Assembly (NCBI GenBank): GCA_015680685.1
Contig: MNCI01013830.1
Span: 522,222 to 586,221, forward strand
Length of the DNA: 64,000 bases
Reading direction: 5' to 3'
Origin: Gnetum montanum
Taxonomy: Eukaryota; Streptophyta; Gnetopsida; Gnetales; Gnetaceae
Part shown: positions 1 to 13,329 of the stretch, piece by piece
Position numbering within the stretch: the first letter of the stretch is position 1
Layout: each line of letters opens with the position of its first letter
The notes under the pieces: generated by a model
Seen by the model: the letters and a program-made list of their open reading frames with translations, nothing else
What the model was told of the DNA's origin: nothing
The model's database searches: none
Program-made: the position numbers and the translations under genes

Positions 1-365
1 CATGATATCATATGAGAAAATATGAGGAAATCCTCCAACATTTTTAAGTAGAGTCAAGAGTGCTCATAAAGCATCTCCTCAAGAGCTAATTTGTTTGATA
101 TATTATTTATTTAGGCTAGAAAATTGAACAAGTTATGTTTATTTTCATTCTGATATTTATTATTCTCTTAAGTTTTATTAGTTTGATGTTCTTTCTCTAG
201 TTGATTTTTGAATGAATAGATCTCTCTCTCATGTTTGTTAACAAAGAAAATCAATAATAGTAGTTTCATCAATTTCAGCATATTATTTCTATCATCTATT
301 TCATTTTAATCTCATTATCTAAAGAATAACATCATTTTAGACTTATTTGAAGTTTCCAAGTTCTT
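1..365. repeat. LTR-like direct repeat, left copy (cut by window start)
   Basis: This stretch recurs at 3043-3405 in the same orientation. Both copies begin CATGATATCATATGA and stay alignable to about AAGTTTC, where they diverge. Two direct copies about 3 kb apart, with a purine-rich run (2957-2985) before the right copy, suggest the LTRs of a short element. The true left end lies outside the window, so full LTR length and target duplication cannot be read. Confidence 0.5.
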
Positions 366-3042
366 TAGACCTAAGAATCCCTCAAAAAGATCTTAAATTG
401 AGTGAAATATAATTCTTACAAATTATGGAACATTTCTACCCATTTTATATGAATTATTATTGCCAAAGAATTTTCAAATCATGAAGGAAGGTTGTTCATT
501 CATCTTAATAACATTTTCTTGAAGGAATCCATCTCATGTGGTTAATGAATATGTTTAAATCTTGCTTCTACCCCTTTCTACATTAGTCTAGAGGTTAAAT
601 CATCATTTTCAAGTTAGATCTTTCATTACACTTATTAAAATCCTTTCAAATTTCAAGCTACAAATCAAAATTTCATTTTCTAGTAAAACCATGAGTTATC
701 CATGATCCATGTTCATTCATCCTATACTTAGAACTAAGATGCCCCTATTTTTCAATGACCATGAACTTATCGTAAATCATGGTATTAGAGATTAAGGTTT
801 TCATAACTCATGTTCCATTAGGTTTCAACACATAATCTAGAAGTAATACAACAACATGTCTACAGGTGATCATGACTTGACCATGACCTATGGTCAAGAC
901 ACTATGAACTAACCATAACTTTTGATCTTTACAAATAAAAGGTAGAGGCCAAATGCATCAATTCTACATCAAAATAAGATACCATAACCTAATTATAGCA
1001 TATTATTAGGCAATTATAACATTATCATGAATTGTTGTGGGATAATCATGAGCTAGCAATTACTTGTGGTTAAGAAAAAATCATATTAGAAGTTGAGGAT
1101 AACACTACAATATCTTAAAAATTAACAATGACTTGATAACATCCCATGTTCATGTGCCTATGACTGCATCATGATTTGTGGCTAGGATTTTCATTATTGT
1201 GATAGACTATGATCTAATCACAACCCATGGTTAGGCATCATGAAACAACCATAAGTTGACCATGACTAGTGACTTGAAAAATTGCAACTAAGCCTCTACT
1301 CATGATTCTAGTCATGCTTAATATTCTAATTAAAACTTCAAGTGAGGATGTCTAACCTTAGAAGCTCAAAGGAACCTTAGTTCCACTATGCTAATCTAGA
1401 AAATAGATGACATTTTGTATCAGACTAGATGTTTTGATCTTGGAAATACATGATTTTTTATTATAAAGTTTTTAAAAATAAAAATTTTAGTTTCTAGTAA
1501 CCAACTCTATCAAATGATATCAAAGATTTTGGTTTTGGAATAAACATGTTAAGGAGGGCCAATGCCTCCAAAAGATTAATGTCAAAGAATCATGAAGCTC
1601 ACTATGATGTCCTCTTTCTTAATCATTTTCACATGTCTAGTACAATCTTCTCATGTTGTAAGTCTAGCCATTATAACTACCTATAGAGATATCTATCCCA
1701 ATATAAAATAAATTTAATGCTAAAGAGAAAAATGATCAAGGGATGTTAATAATCATTCATAATACTAATGGAAATTCAAAAGGCTCCAAAATTCCTAAAA
1801 GGCAAGATGACCCAAGAGATCAAGGTAGGCTAAAAACCTCCCTATTATTATAGATACTTAAAAGGCTTAAATCAAAAAAATATTAATGTTAAAAAAATGT
1901 AAAATGATCCAAAAGGTCAAAAAACCCATGTAAAACCAATAAACATATAACATGGTCTACAATTAAGTCTCATAGATGCTTCAAGTATAAATAAGAAAAG
2001 CTACATAAGTGTCTAACAAAATTTAAGTCACTAAATTGTTTTTTTAAAAATCACATCAAAACCAAGAGGAATAGATAATAACAACATTAAGAAGATAATT
2101 AAAAAAAATAAGAAAAGCATCTAAAGAAGAAAAATATTAAGAAATCACGATATGGAAGCATGTAAATACCAACCTAAAAATATTTTTAAAAACAATAAGA
2201 AGAATGAAAATAAAGAAGAACACTTCAACCATGAAAACTACATCAATGAAAGTTTTAAACATAAATCATAAAAAAGGAAAATTTCATCAAGCAGAAAGGA
2301 ATCATTAAACAAAGAAAAGAAATACTTCTTCAAATGTCAATAGCCAAGAAAGGAATTCTTACCAATGTAAGCTTTAGACACAAACGAAGAATTATTTAGA
2401 CTTCATATAATATACATCAAAAAAGGGATTATTAGAAACTACAGGGATGTGCTTTTAATGTCACTTTAATTATCATGATGTATTCAAAATGATAAAAATT
2501 ATATCACATATTTAAAACCATGAAAGACTCCATAAAAGTTAAAATATAAAGAAATGACCCTTCAAGGAGGGATGAAAAAACCAAAAATGAAAGAAGAAAA
2601 CCTAAATGAGGAAAGATGAAGAAAAAGGAAGAAGATGATTCAAAGTGAGTTCCTATTACCACTTGGCATCCATCTCTTACTTGGAATCATTCAAGAGCAT
2701 AAGTATCCCTTCTCATATGTGTTGGGATCATTTCAAAGCCTTGTGTCTTTTGGATAATCATTGGGACAACATGGATCATCTAACATCACCAATGTCAACT
2801 TAATCTCCTCATCAAGATGTAATTTTCAGCCACATTAGTGGAAAATAATACTCTAGCCATTGGTTAGATAACCTAATCATGGTTCAATCAACTAAACTTC
2901 AAAAGATATATAAGGGGATGGATGGCAATTGTCAATACCCTCTAGGAATCTATCGCTCAAGAGAAAAGAGAATAAAGAGAGTTAAAATATGAGATAACTC
3001 TCAATGAGATGGAGTGTTCTATTAAGCACCTCCACCTCCCAT
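366..3042. mobile_element. Non-coding interior of a putative non-autonomous LTR element
   Basis: The interior between the two direct repeats has no reading frame resembling gag, protease or polymerase on either strand. It is AT-rich, with repeated short phrases built on CATGAC and CCATAAC around 720-1320. That fits a large retrotransposon derivative lacking coding capacity. It could also be an element whose coding region has decayed beyond recognition. Confidence 0.35.
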
Positions 3043-3405
3043 CATGATATCATATGATAAAATGTAAGGAACTCCTTACCATTTTAGAGTAAAGTCTAGA
3101 ACACTCAAAAATCAACTCCTTAAGATTCAATTAGTTTGATGCATCATTTATTTAGGATAGAAAATAGAATAATTTTATATTTGTCTCTATTTCAATGTTT
3201 ATTTCTCTCTCAAGTTTTATTACTTTAATGCTTTCCTTCTAATTCAATGTTTAATGAATGAATCTCTTTCTTATGCTTGTTAAAGAAAAAAAATTTAAAA
3301 ATTAGTTTCATCAATTTAAACATTTTAGTTGTGTCATCTATTTTATTTTGATGTCATTATCTCAAGCATATCATCAATTTAGTCCTATTTCAAGTTTCAT
3401 TCTAG
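3043..3405. repeat. LTR-like direct repeat, right copy
   Basis: Partner of the repeat at 1-365. It is preceded by a purine-rich tract at about 2957-2985 that could be a polypurine tract. Similarity to the left copy ends near 3400. Confidence 0.5.
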
Positions 3406-3589
3406 GATATAAAAAACTATCAAAAATAAGGTAATACATGGGCTACAGATAAGTGCCATTGGGATAGTATGCATGACTAGGGTATGGAGTATTTCTCATT
3501 TATCTCTTAATAAATATGGGATTCAAAGATATTTCAAATCATCTTATCTTACCAAGCATGTAAGCCATGACTAGGTAGCACTAAGAGTC

Positions 3590-5065
3590 ATGAGAGTTTG
3601 CATAATACTCATAGGGATCCTTATCATCATTCAAAGCTCCTTGAATGCTCTTGGAGTAAGAGAGCTTCCCTTTATCCTTACCATCATACCTCTTTCTTCA
3701 TTCATGTGGTGTAACTATTTTGGTTTTAGCTTCAACCACCTTACCATTAATGTCCTTGAGAGTAATGGTCATCTTTTCATCCATCACATCCTAGACTTGG
3801 TCCACACGATGGCCCAAGTCCACCAAGGCTTTGTTTATTATAATCTAATCATGCCAAAGATCCTTAATTGCAATAGGAGGTTCAATATTACCTTTGATAT
3901 TTTTGACCTCCCACCTATGTGAGGGATCATGATTATGCTCTTCATATGACTGCCACTTTTTCCATTCTCCTTCCATGCTAAAAATGGCATTTAAGAGTAC
4001 TTTGATATGGGAACAAATAGTTTATGCACTTGGCTCATCATATACATTTCCATGTCATCTTTCCTTTCTTGAATTAGCCCTTTGATGATATGCATGATCT
4101 ACTCTTATTACCTAAAATCATGATTTAGACAACAATGAGCAGTTTTCATGTACCTCTCCATGGCAATGTCAAGAGGCTCATGAGTTCCTTACCTCCATCT
4201 AGCGATCATCTTCTAGATGTTTAAGATTTGGGCATAGGTATAAAATTTTTTATACAATATTTTGACCATATTTTTCCATTTTTTAATTGATTGAAGAGGC
4301 AAAGAAATATACTAGCATGTTTAGTGAAGACGCAAGAAAACAATCACAATTTCTACCAATTACTTATGATTCCTTGAGGATAGCAAGCATTGTTAAAGAC
4401 TTATACATGAAGTTGGGGATCATCACTAATATACCCTCTATATGTTGATACATCAACCATGTTGATTTGTTTGATCTTGTTGTCTTGAACATGCATTCTT
4501 AGAATGTATATAGCTTCTAACAACTCATGAAAACTATTGTAGTTAAATAAAAAGAAATCATCATTACCACTAACAGGTCCAAAAAATGTAAGTGTTGGAA
4601 CCTAGAAAGGATATCATCATGATAAGATACATTTGGTATGATGTTACTTGACTAGGGGTCTTGGTGGTGGGTTGGTCCTTTGTCTTTGTTATCTTCTTTG
4701 GCCTCTCTTGCTTCTCATTTAAATGATTAGATGAAAGATTATTTCTCTACCACTTTATTCTAAATATCTTGAATGTACAAAGGCTCATAATCATTGAGCG
4801 GGTTCTTAAGCCTTGTATATCATGTTTTTATCATCTAATTCCATATTTAAGCCATGACTAAGATCATTTTATGTAGCTACAACTAGATCCCTAGAGAATT
4901 GGTCATGAGCATCTCTCCAGCTTTCCTACTTGTCTTGATGATAAGTCAGCACAACTATTGGAAGGCTCTTACCCTTTAAGTCTTCAAAGGTAATGAAAAG
5001 CCTTCTTCTTTTTGGTGCATTACCAAAGGTCTTAGGTGAGCTATTTGTACTATTTTCCATTTCAT
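3590..5065 (-). pseudogene. Decayed retroelement ORF in gag position
   Basis: Read on the minus strand downstream of a primer-binding site at 5172-5190, this region gives interrupted coding-like stretches. The first (about 5065 down to 4780) is hydrophilic and starts MENSTNSSPKTF. Another (about 3960 down to 3600) contains runs such as WEVKNIKGNIEPP and KMTITLKDINGK. Its position just after LTR and primer site says gag, but I recognise no domain and no zinc knuckle. Several TAG/TGA stops and frame changes show that it is dead. The plus-strand frame at 3590-3922 is its shadow. Confidence 0.35.
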
Positions 5066-5171
5066 TTGCATTCACAACAACCTACATACATAGAACTAAA
5101 ACATACACTAGATTTGAATAAAAGTTAAAATTAAGAATATACAAGTATTTCTAGAAAATTCACTAATTCAC

Positions 5172-5190
5172 TCCCTAGAAATAGCACCAA
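5172..5190 (-). other. Primer-binding site resembling the tRNA-Asp type
   Basis: On the minus strand, TTGGTGCTATTTCTAGGGA directly abuts an LTR end CCCTATCA. Compared with the plant tRNA-Asp primer site (TTGGCGCCGTTGCCGGGGA), all but one of the mismatches are C-to-T or G-to-A changes. Confidence 0.6.
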
Positions 5191-6300
5191 TGATAGGGAT
5201 CCCATAAGTTTTAAAACAATGGGATATATCATACAAATTGTAGTGCAATTTGATCATAAGATTTAACAATGATGTTGTGTGGATTACTAAGAACACAAGT
5301 ATATATCATTGTGTTCAATAAATATAAAATAGATTATAATAAATATGATATAGGTAAAAATCCATGTTTCCATAGTGTAGGGTTAAGAAAATATTTATAA
5401 TTTTATGTTTTATAATTATTATAGTATTTTATCTCTATGAGAAACAAACAACAACAATAAATACACATGCATTACAATCCCACCTAGGGATAGATGCAAT
5501 GTTCATGTCATAATCGCTCAAGGGATAGGTACAAAACCACACACACACACACAAAATACAAGAAAATGGCTCCTAGTTATAGCCTCAATGGTCCACCATG
5601 ATTCCATACAATTGTGATCTCCTTAGGTAAGGTTGAATCATCATATCTTATAAAATAAGCAAATAAATATTTTTATAATTTTAACATTTTATAATATTTT
5701 TGGTATTGTAATATCTAAGGCATCATTGGTGCAAAACTGAGGTTAAACCATAAGCTTTATTTACTATGCAAAAAATGGACTCTATATTGACCAAATGATT
5801 CTCAACTACATAAGCATGTTAGCACTTTGATAAAGTCTAGTTGTATTTGTGAAAGTGATAACTTAGAACACATATAAAATAGGTAAGAAATTAGTTACCT
5901 AAGAAAAGAGGAGCTTTTTACATGAAATTAAATGCCAAAATCACAATGAAAATTATTGGAACTAGGTTTATTTTGTTTATAGCTTGTGAAGGGTATTTAT
6001 AGATTTCACAATAAAATTACAAGTGTTCACTAGTTTCTAGGCATTAATAGAGATCTATCAATGCACCATAGATAATCCAGAACACATCCAAGATGGTAGG
6101 AGAGTTAAAGTACCAAAAACAAGGGATTAAGGAGGATGCATTAATGCTCTTATGTTGATGTAGAAATTGCACTAGTGTAGGGAAGCCATTGCACCTTTGC
6201 CAACATCCTTTAAAATTAATTTTTTGGATGAAAGCTGGGAGGCCTATGAATAAGTTGAAGCCTTCTAATGATCTTTGAATGAAGATAAAAAAATTTTCAG
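5191..6300 (-). repeat. 5' LTR of the minus-strand element (outer edge approximate)
   Basis: The LTR ends, in its own sense, with CCCTATCA at 5191. It carries a TATA-like CTATAAATACC (complement of about 5991-6002) and an AATAAAGCTTATGG polyadenylation-like signal (around 5745-5760). About 800-1100 bp of it aligns, inverted, with 8430-9317. Its TG start is unclear, so the 6300 edge is approximate. Confidence 0.6.
5532..5553. repeat. CA microsatellite
   Basis: A short perfect (CA)n run inside the LTR at 5191-6300. The inverted LTR copy at 8.4-9.3 kb lacks it. Confidence 0.85.
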
Positions 6301-8429
6301 AAGTCTAAAACATGATTCAAACCAATGAGTGGAAACTAAAAGGCAAGGATGCATACCTAGGAGATAGAAACCTTAACCATGCACATGAAAATCATAAACA
6401 CTAGGTGCATGAGACACATACCAAATATAAGGCTTACAATTAACTTGTAAAATTCTACTAAATGACTCATCAACAACATATAATGGTGTGATGGAAGAGT
6501 AGGTCCATCTTCCAGCCTTCTAGTTTTAGCATAAGAAAAAGGGTAGAAACCTCTTCTTGGTGATAGTTTTAAATTTTTCATGCCTATTAAAGATAAGGGA
6601 TAAGCCATCATAATTCATGTTAAGGATTTTTTCAATCTTAGTAGCAATTTTTTAGAAATGATGGGAGCCATCATGGATGATTAAGCTATAAAAGAGAACA
6701 TCTTCTAATTTTTTCCTACCTTGGGAATGATCCATCTGTGGTCCACCATGATGCCTCTATTTAGTCTTAGATTAATGTTCCTTCATGAAATGTTTCCTCA
6801 TTACATTGATCAAGGTGTAGCATGCATAACATCTAGCATGTAGCATAAGTCCTCCATGTATCCATTAATCAACTTGGGACTAGCTGCTAGGTGAAGGAAG
6901 AGTTACAAATAATCAAACCACTAAGTTAATATTGAGGAATATTGATAGTACGGTATAGATTGAACTCACCAAGGTATAGAATGAATTAGAGACTACCAAT
7001 GTAATAGAATGTTTTATCTAAGAGAGCTATGAAGAAGCTAGGATAAGGTATAATAATTATATGAACACCTGTAACACATCACATCATTGGTACCAACACC
7101 TTCTACAATCATTCTAGAGGTGCAAATTGGCTGCCTAGAAGCTAAACTATTTAATGTATATCAAGTTGATGAAAAATTGATGTTCATGAATGGCAACATG
7201 AAGTAATAAATTAGAATGTTAAAGAATCAATCCTAATAGTGAAAAAGAATGAGTCAAGAAAAGGAGAAATAGGTACTCTTTCTTTTTTAATAAGTACAAA
7301 GGTTAGAATATAAGAGTAAAATCATGGCCCAATTTTGAAATAACAAGACTAGGAAACAAGACTATAAGGGAAACTAATGAGATTAGGAACATTCATTGGA
7401 TTAAGTAGGAAATATAGAATATCAAGAGTCATAGACTACATAAACTTGTAGTTTTTTGAATAATCATGTAATTAGAGAGAAGAATGAGGTGATGGAAAAA
7501 TTTGATACGTTGCATGCCAAACTCCAAGAAATGGCCACATATTAATCAAATCTACTAGAAAAGATGGACCTAATAGAAAACATGTATATCCTCTACCATC
7601 AATTAGTTATCATAGTTCTTAATAGAAGAATTAAGGAAGTTGAGGAGGATATTTGGGCAAAATGAAAAAGGTACATTTATGTGGTTCAGACTCTTACAAG
7701 TTGATCATACATAGAACTAGAAGAGAAATTTCATTGAGTGGTAGCCTAGTTTGATGGAGCCAAGCATAGGCTTTTGTAGGTAAATAAGAGTCATGAAGAG
7801 TTTTAGGTTAATGTTGAGGAATGGTGTCATGCACTTACGTGAGAATAGGGACTAATGCACTAGTAAAATTGACAACTCTAAAAAATGATGATGAACATTG
7901 AAGCACAACTTTAGAGATATTATTTATCTAGACCTAGCTCTTCAATTTACTTCCAATATCAAGTAGGCACATTAGAAGGATTATTATCTTATTCACCACC
8001 CTTAGCATTTCTTAATGATGTGGCTTGTATTATATTATATTCATGATCTATATATTTGTATAGTTGTATTCCTATTCATTAATCATGTCATGTGTCTAAC
8101 TTTAATTTTGTGCTTGGATGTTAAAGCTATGGAACTAGCTTAACTCAATCATGGAGGAATGATGAGTTATCTAGTGGTCTTTTATAAGTTAAGTGAAAGT
8201 CCTAGATTTGGAAAGTATTTCATCTACCTCATGTTTATGGTCTAGCATGTTCAATAGAAGTTCTTGATCTTTCAATATGCACCCTTATTTCCTAGACCAT
8301 AGTCCAAGATCGTATATATAATTTTAAGATCTCTAGGATGATTCTAGATTCATTTAGATGTTCTAGGATTTTTTTAGTAGCTTCCTTTGATTTTGAATTG
8401 TGCCTAAGTTAAAAAAAAAAAGTATCATT
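6301..8429. other. No recognisable gene; one coiled-coil-like remnant
   Basis: The stretch holds no gene that I recognise. A minus-strand frame at 6357-6611 (84 codons) has no known motif. On the plus strand, 7441-7966 gives a broken heptad-rich frame (EKNEVMEKFDTLHAKLQEM near its start) with several TAG/TGA stops. It could be the coiled-coil remnant of a retroelement accessory protein. It lies just upstream of the plus-strand LTR copy and may belong to the interior of that element. Confidence 0.25.
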
Positions 8430-9317
8430 TTTGGGGGTACGTTGACTACCATACATTATCATAGGAGTACTGATACATCTCATGGTAGGCTTGGATTACT
8501 TGACTTTAACTCATGTATATCTAGGATCAATTCAAGTTACATTGATGATCCTTTATTGACACCTAGACATTGATGAACCCCTTCTATTTCTATTCAAAAA
8601 ATATATATACTCAAGTTAAGCTCTTACACTTAACAACTTTATTCTAAAAATTTTTTATTTGGCTTTTGACATTCTATTTTATGTGAAATGTTCTCCATCC
8701 ATTAGGTAAATTGACTTCTTTTCCTATTTTATATGTCTTTTAAGCTATTTTTTTCACAAGTGAAGCTAGACTCTATTAGAGTGCTATAGTTCTTATGTAA
8801 CCTAGAACCATTTGGTTGATGCAGAGTCCAATGTGTGCATAATGAATAAAGCTTATGATTTTCTCTTGTTTTGTTGTTCATTTTTAAACATTAAAACATA
8901 AAAAACATTCATAAAACATTAAAACCATAAAAATATACATTTATTTAATTCTTATTTTCTTAAGTTGCAATGATTCATCCTTATGCAATGAAGTTATAAC
9001 AATATAGTATGGTGTTGAACCATTGAGGTTATGACTACGTGGCATATCTTATTGTATTTCATGTATGGCATTACACTTATCCCCAAGAGGGATTTCAATA
9101 AATGTGTTTTTCTTATTTTTTATTTCTTATTATTGTAAAAAGTCATAAAATTATAAACATTTCTCTATCTCTTATTGTGACATGAGTAATATACATATAT
9201 GTATTATATTATCTCTTTGTATTTTTTGAATGTAATGATATACATGAGTATTCTTGGAAATCTACTTAACATGACTCTCAAAGCTTCCATTGGTCCAAAA
9301 ATAGTAGGAATCTATCA
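8430..9317 (+). repeat. Solo or 3' LTR, inverted relative to the LTR at 5.2 kb
   Basis: Long stretches match the 5191-6300 LTR read on the other strand, including CTATTTTATATGT, AGAGTCCA, AATAAAGCTTATG and the terminal ATCTATCA. The sequence after 9317 is not a primer site, so this is a 3' LTR or a solo LTR rather than a 5' LTR. The left edge is approximate. Confidence 0.55.
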
Positions 9318-10844
9318 AACCCTTCACCACTCCTATACATACTAACCTATACAACCCTCTACATCCACTACCCACTATAATGAACTATTAACCTAGCAGT
9401 AAGACTCTTATTTTAGAAACTCTAAGTTATGGGTTCAATTTTACTAGGACCTAGCTTAGTTTTTTTGAATACATGTGCTTTGAAAATTTTAATCTAGCTC
9501 AAATTTTAGTATTATCCTTTAGAAAGATTTTTTGAATCTACAAAGGCTCATGAAAATGGTTTTGCCATGTCAACATTTTTCTTATACACACACAAACTTG
9601 GTTCAAAGATTAATTTTTTATGAAAAGCTTTAGAATCATTTTTTGATTCTAGTAGATCCTTTGCTAAATTAGCTCATAGAACCAACCTTTAGAAGTAGTT
9701 TTTGGCTATACATATCTCACCCAAAATGGTTCTTTCACATTAGTTTTTATACCACATGCACAAGAAAGCTTATTTTAAAAAATAAAGAATCAACCTCATT
9801 CTTTCTAAGAGCTTGTGAAGCCACATCAATAAAATTAAATCAAAGTGATATATTGAAAGCTAGATAGTACACAAATATAAAATATGTAATAATTAAAATG
9901 TTTTAGAATTTGTTTTTAAAGAGCTCACTACCACATCAACATAGGCAAAAGGAAATCTCATCATAAAGAATATAAGTTAGCTTTAATAGTTGTCTCAAAA
10001 AAGCTAAAACCATTTAGAACTTTCTTTTGGTTTTATACAAGCTACTTAAAAAAAGTCATGAAACATTAGGAAAAATAAAAGGAGCATTGTAAGCTAAAGA
10101 AAGAGTTAAGTATTTTAACTATGGCTAAGCCATTTAGTTGAAGTTGTAAAAAGAATAGAAGGAAATGGGTCATAAGATAGAAATATTTTTTAACATAAAA
10201 GGCCACCTGATTCAAAAAAGCACCATAAAGAGAAGCTTTGAAATATATTAAAGCTTATATTATATAAGGCCATTAAATAGAAATATATAAAATATGTAAT
10301 TATATAGAAGTTAGCTGAGCCTCATTAATGAAAATGATAGAGGTAGTTAGATGAAGATATTAGAGTTGATATCTCCTACACAAGAAGAGCTTATTATTTT
10401 CATGGGAAGTAAGGGACTACTAGTATTAAAAATGAAATGACATATTTCTATCTCTTCTACCAATGCTTACCTAAAGCTCATATCAAAAGCAATAATAAAG
10501 GCCAAAAATGTAATAAACACAAATTCTATTCTTTAGCTGCTCTTCTCAATGAATCTACAATAGCAACAACTTCTTCTCTTCCATGCTTCTCCATGTTTGT
10601 ATCTCTAACATATAAACAATGGCTCAAGAAATGGCTTTGCAAATGGATACAAAGAATGATGGCAATAAATTATAGTTCACTAACTCAACATCATAATTCT
10701 AGTTTTAGTCCTCTTGTGCTTGACTTGGAACTTCTTCTTCTATTCCTCTCTTCCTCTTGGTACTTATTCTATTTCTCTCTTTGTCTCCTTTGTAAAAGCT
10801 ATGTTTTCTTTTATTTAAAAAGCCTTGTAACTCTCAAGTATTAA
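9318..10844. other. No gene seen
   Basis: AT-rich sequence without recognisable coding. The 135-codon plus-strand frame at 10437-10844 is a hydrophobic low-complexity product with no known motif, and I do not support it as a gene. Confidence 0.5.
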
Positions 10845-10845
10845 T

Positions 10846-11188
10846 GTTAAAACAAGATAAAGTATTTTCCTCTTCCTATATGCTATGGAAGTAAATTTCT
10901 ATGACTTTAAGCTTGGTAGTTGTGCTCAGTCCAAGATTATAAAGGAATCCCTACAATTTTTTTTTGTTTAATAAAATTACTCTGCCACTTTGGATCGAAG
11001 AAGAGTTTTATGGTGGATTTAGGTTAACCATTTGAGTAGCTAAACCACCTTAAAAACTTTATATCTATTTATTCTTTTTTCATAGCTTCTTTGTTTACTA
11101 GGTTAACTTTTAAATTTGTAGCTTTTCACTAGTCTTTGATTAGCACTAATTCATCTTCCCCTATCTCAATGTTTTTTTCTATATGTAG
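10846..11188 (+). repeat. Probable 5' LTR of a Ty1/copia element
   Basis: The segment TGTTAAAACAAG...GTAGGAAACA directly precedes a primer site and a copia gag. It has TG...CA ends. No second copy is in the window, because the element is cut at 14756, so the left edge is a guess. Confidence 0.4.
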
Positions 11189-11192
11189 GAAA

Positions 11193-11212
11193 CAATAATT
11201 GGCATTAGAGCT
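11193..11212 (+). other. Primer-binding site, initiator tRNA-Met type
   Basis: TTGGCATTAGAGCTTGGTC follows the LTR end by a few bases. It matches the usual plant copia site TTGGTATCAGAGC with two transitions, and it fixes the element's orientation. Confidence 0.75.
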
Positions 11213-11263
11213 TGGTCAACACTTCTAATCTAACAAACTATTTTACATTCTTTTATTTTGTAG

Positions 11264-12530
11264 ACATGATGTGTGATCAAGGCTTTTCTTCTAACAAAGC
11301 TTCATGTTTCAATGTCTTAGATTATCCTCTATGAAATATTAAGATGAAGATATGTCTCCTAGCTTATGGTGATAATGTCTGGAAGATAGTTAGTGAAGGA
11401 ACTAAGAATTTGTGTATGATGCCTAAGCTATGAATGTATTGGTATGTGGATTGGATAAGATAGTATGTATGAAGATTATGCATCTTAATTTAATCAAAGA
11501 AATATGGAATATTCTTCAAGATATTTATGAGGGAGATGATAAAGCAAATAATTTTAAGCTACTAACTTTAAGATCTCAATTTAATGCTCTAAAATTGGAA
11601 GATAACAAAAATATCAGAAGACTGTTAAAGAGAGTGGATGAAATTGTAAGTAAGATGACCATATTGGGGGAAGCTCAATCAAAGGTTATCATTTATTAGA
11701 AAATTATGTTTCTATTTCTTAATAGATTTAAAGTAAAGGTATCATCCACAGGAGTAGTAAAATATCTCACCAAATTGATAGTAGCTAAGCTCTATAGTAT
11801 TCTTTTAGTCTTTGAAATTAGGAGAGGTGAAGTTAGTATTTCTAGCAATAAAGGAAAAATTTCTTTTAAAGACAGCTAAAAATAATTAATATAAAGAAGA
11901 ATCATTGATATAAAAAATCAATTTTACTAAGAAGATTAATAATCTCACCAGAAATCTTAAAAGACTCAAAAAGATGAAGGTTGATAAGAAGTTCACAAAA
12001 TATTTGTCTTGCTATTATTATTGTGAAATTAAATGTATGATTGTAGAATTTCCAAAGAAGAAGAAAGATGAAGAGAATCAAAGAAATTAGAGAATTATTT
12101 TTAGGCCAAAGAATACTTGGTATAGATTTGATAAATTACATGCTGAATTAGCTTAAATAGAAAACAAATTAGAGCATTTAGAAAATAGTGCAGAAATTAA
12201 GAATGTTAAAGAAAATTCTTTTGCTCATTTTGCTTATGCTAATATAATAACTGATGTTTCTAATATCATTTCACAAGACTTATTTTCATTTCTAGCCATG
12301 ATTGAAGATTATGATTTTGATAATGATTTTCAAAGCTTTATGTATACTAATCCAAATAAATAAGAAACTCTTAGTACTTCTAAGACTACAGGCTCAAGAA
12401 AAGATAACTATGGACCAAGCTTATCAAACTTAGCTAAAAGTGAATACATAGAAGCTAATGACATTGATATAGAAGGGCTAATAAAGCATCTGGATATGTG
12501 GTAAAAATGAATCAAAAGTTGAACAAAGTT
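11264..12530 (+). pseudogene. Ty1/copia gag remnant
   Basis: Gag of a copia retrotransposon, the nucleocapsid/capsid precursor that packages element RNA in the cytoplasm. The start region reads MCDQGFSSNKASCFNVLDY followed by a stop where Trp is expected, then NIKMKICLLAYGD, the usual 'W-KMK-L-A' block. The best stretch, 11430-11699, has the family order: KEIWNILQDIYEGDDK, then LRSQFNALKLEDNKNI, then a leucine-rich VDEIVSKM. A poor zinc-knuckle-like CYYYC lies near 12010, with a basic tail after it. Several TAG and TGA stops interrupt it. Identification is secure at family level; the element is dead. Confidence 0.75.
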
Positions 12531-13329
12531 TTAAGAGAAAGAGAGCAAGAAATCAAGAGATATAAGACAAAAATTGAATCAACTAAATAAAAAATTTAAA
12601 ACTAAAGGTAGAAGTGTTGTTGTTAAAACATTGCATGACAAGTAAGGCTACTCAAGCCACATCTAATTTGTTTATTAGATTTACTCAGATCTTGGAATAG
12701 CTCAAGGATATTATCAATAAAGAATGATGAAGTGAGGATAAGAGGGATCTTGGATATGAGTCTTGATCCTTAATGTAGCTTTCTTTAATAGAATTATTAG
12801 CTTAGAAGGTAAAATTTTAAACATAGATTTCACAATCACAAGCTATGGAATCGTATATAGATAAGGGAATTCTTTCTACTTCAAGAATTCTAATCATCAA
12901 GTATGGTCTAATGGATAGTTTCTTCAAAGCTTATTATTTTAGTTATGGAATTTTAGGTCATAAAGCAAGCAATTGTAGAACCAATGACTTTTTTTAGTAT
13001 GGAAATATGCATTATTCCCATGGTACTAAGCACTTTTCTAGAAATATCAAAATAGGGCAACAAGTTTGGAGACCAATCAACAAAAGAGCTTGTGTTGTTT
13101 AGTTAGTCCTAAAGAGCTCTTGTAGTCTCGAGATCAAAATTCATTACAGCTAAATATTAAGCTTTTATGACAAAGATAAAGCTATGGAAAGAGATATTAG
13201 CTTAGTTAAAATTCATAATGATTTTCTTAAAGTTCATAACATTTATTTTATTAATGCATTTCATTGTAATTTATTAATCTTAGAATAGTTTTCAAGTGAA
13301 GGTTATAATATCTATTTCATAAATGAGAA

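Noticed and set aside
10437-10844. 135-codon hydrophobic plus-strand frame that could be a membrane protein
   Set aside because: Composition follows the T-rich DNA. No motif, and it abuts the copia LTR.
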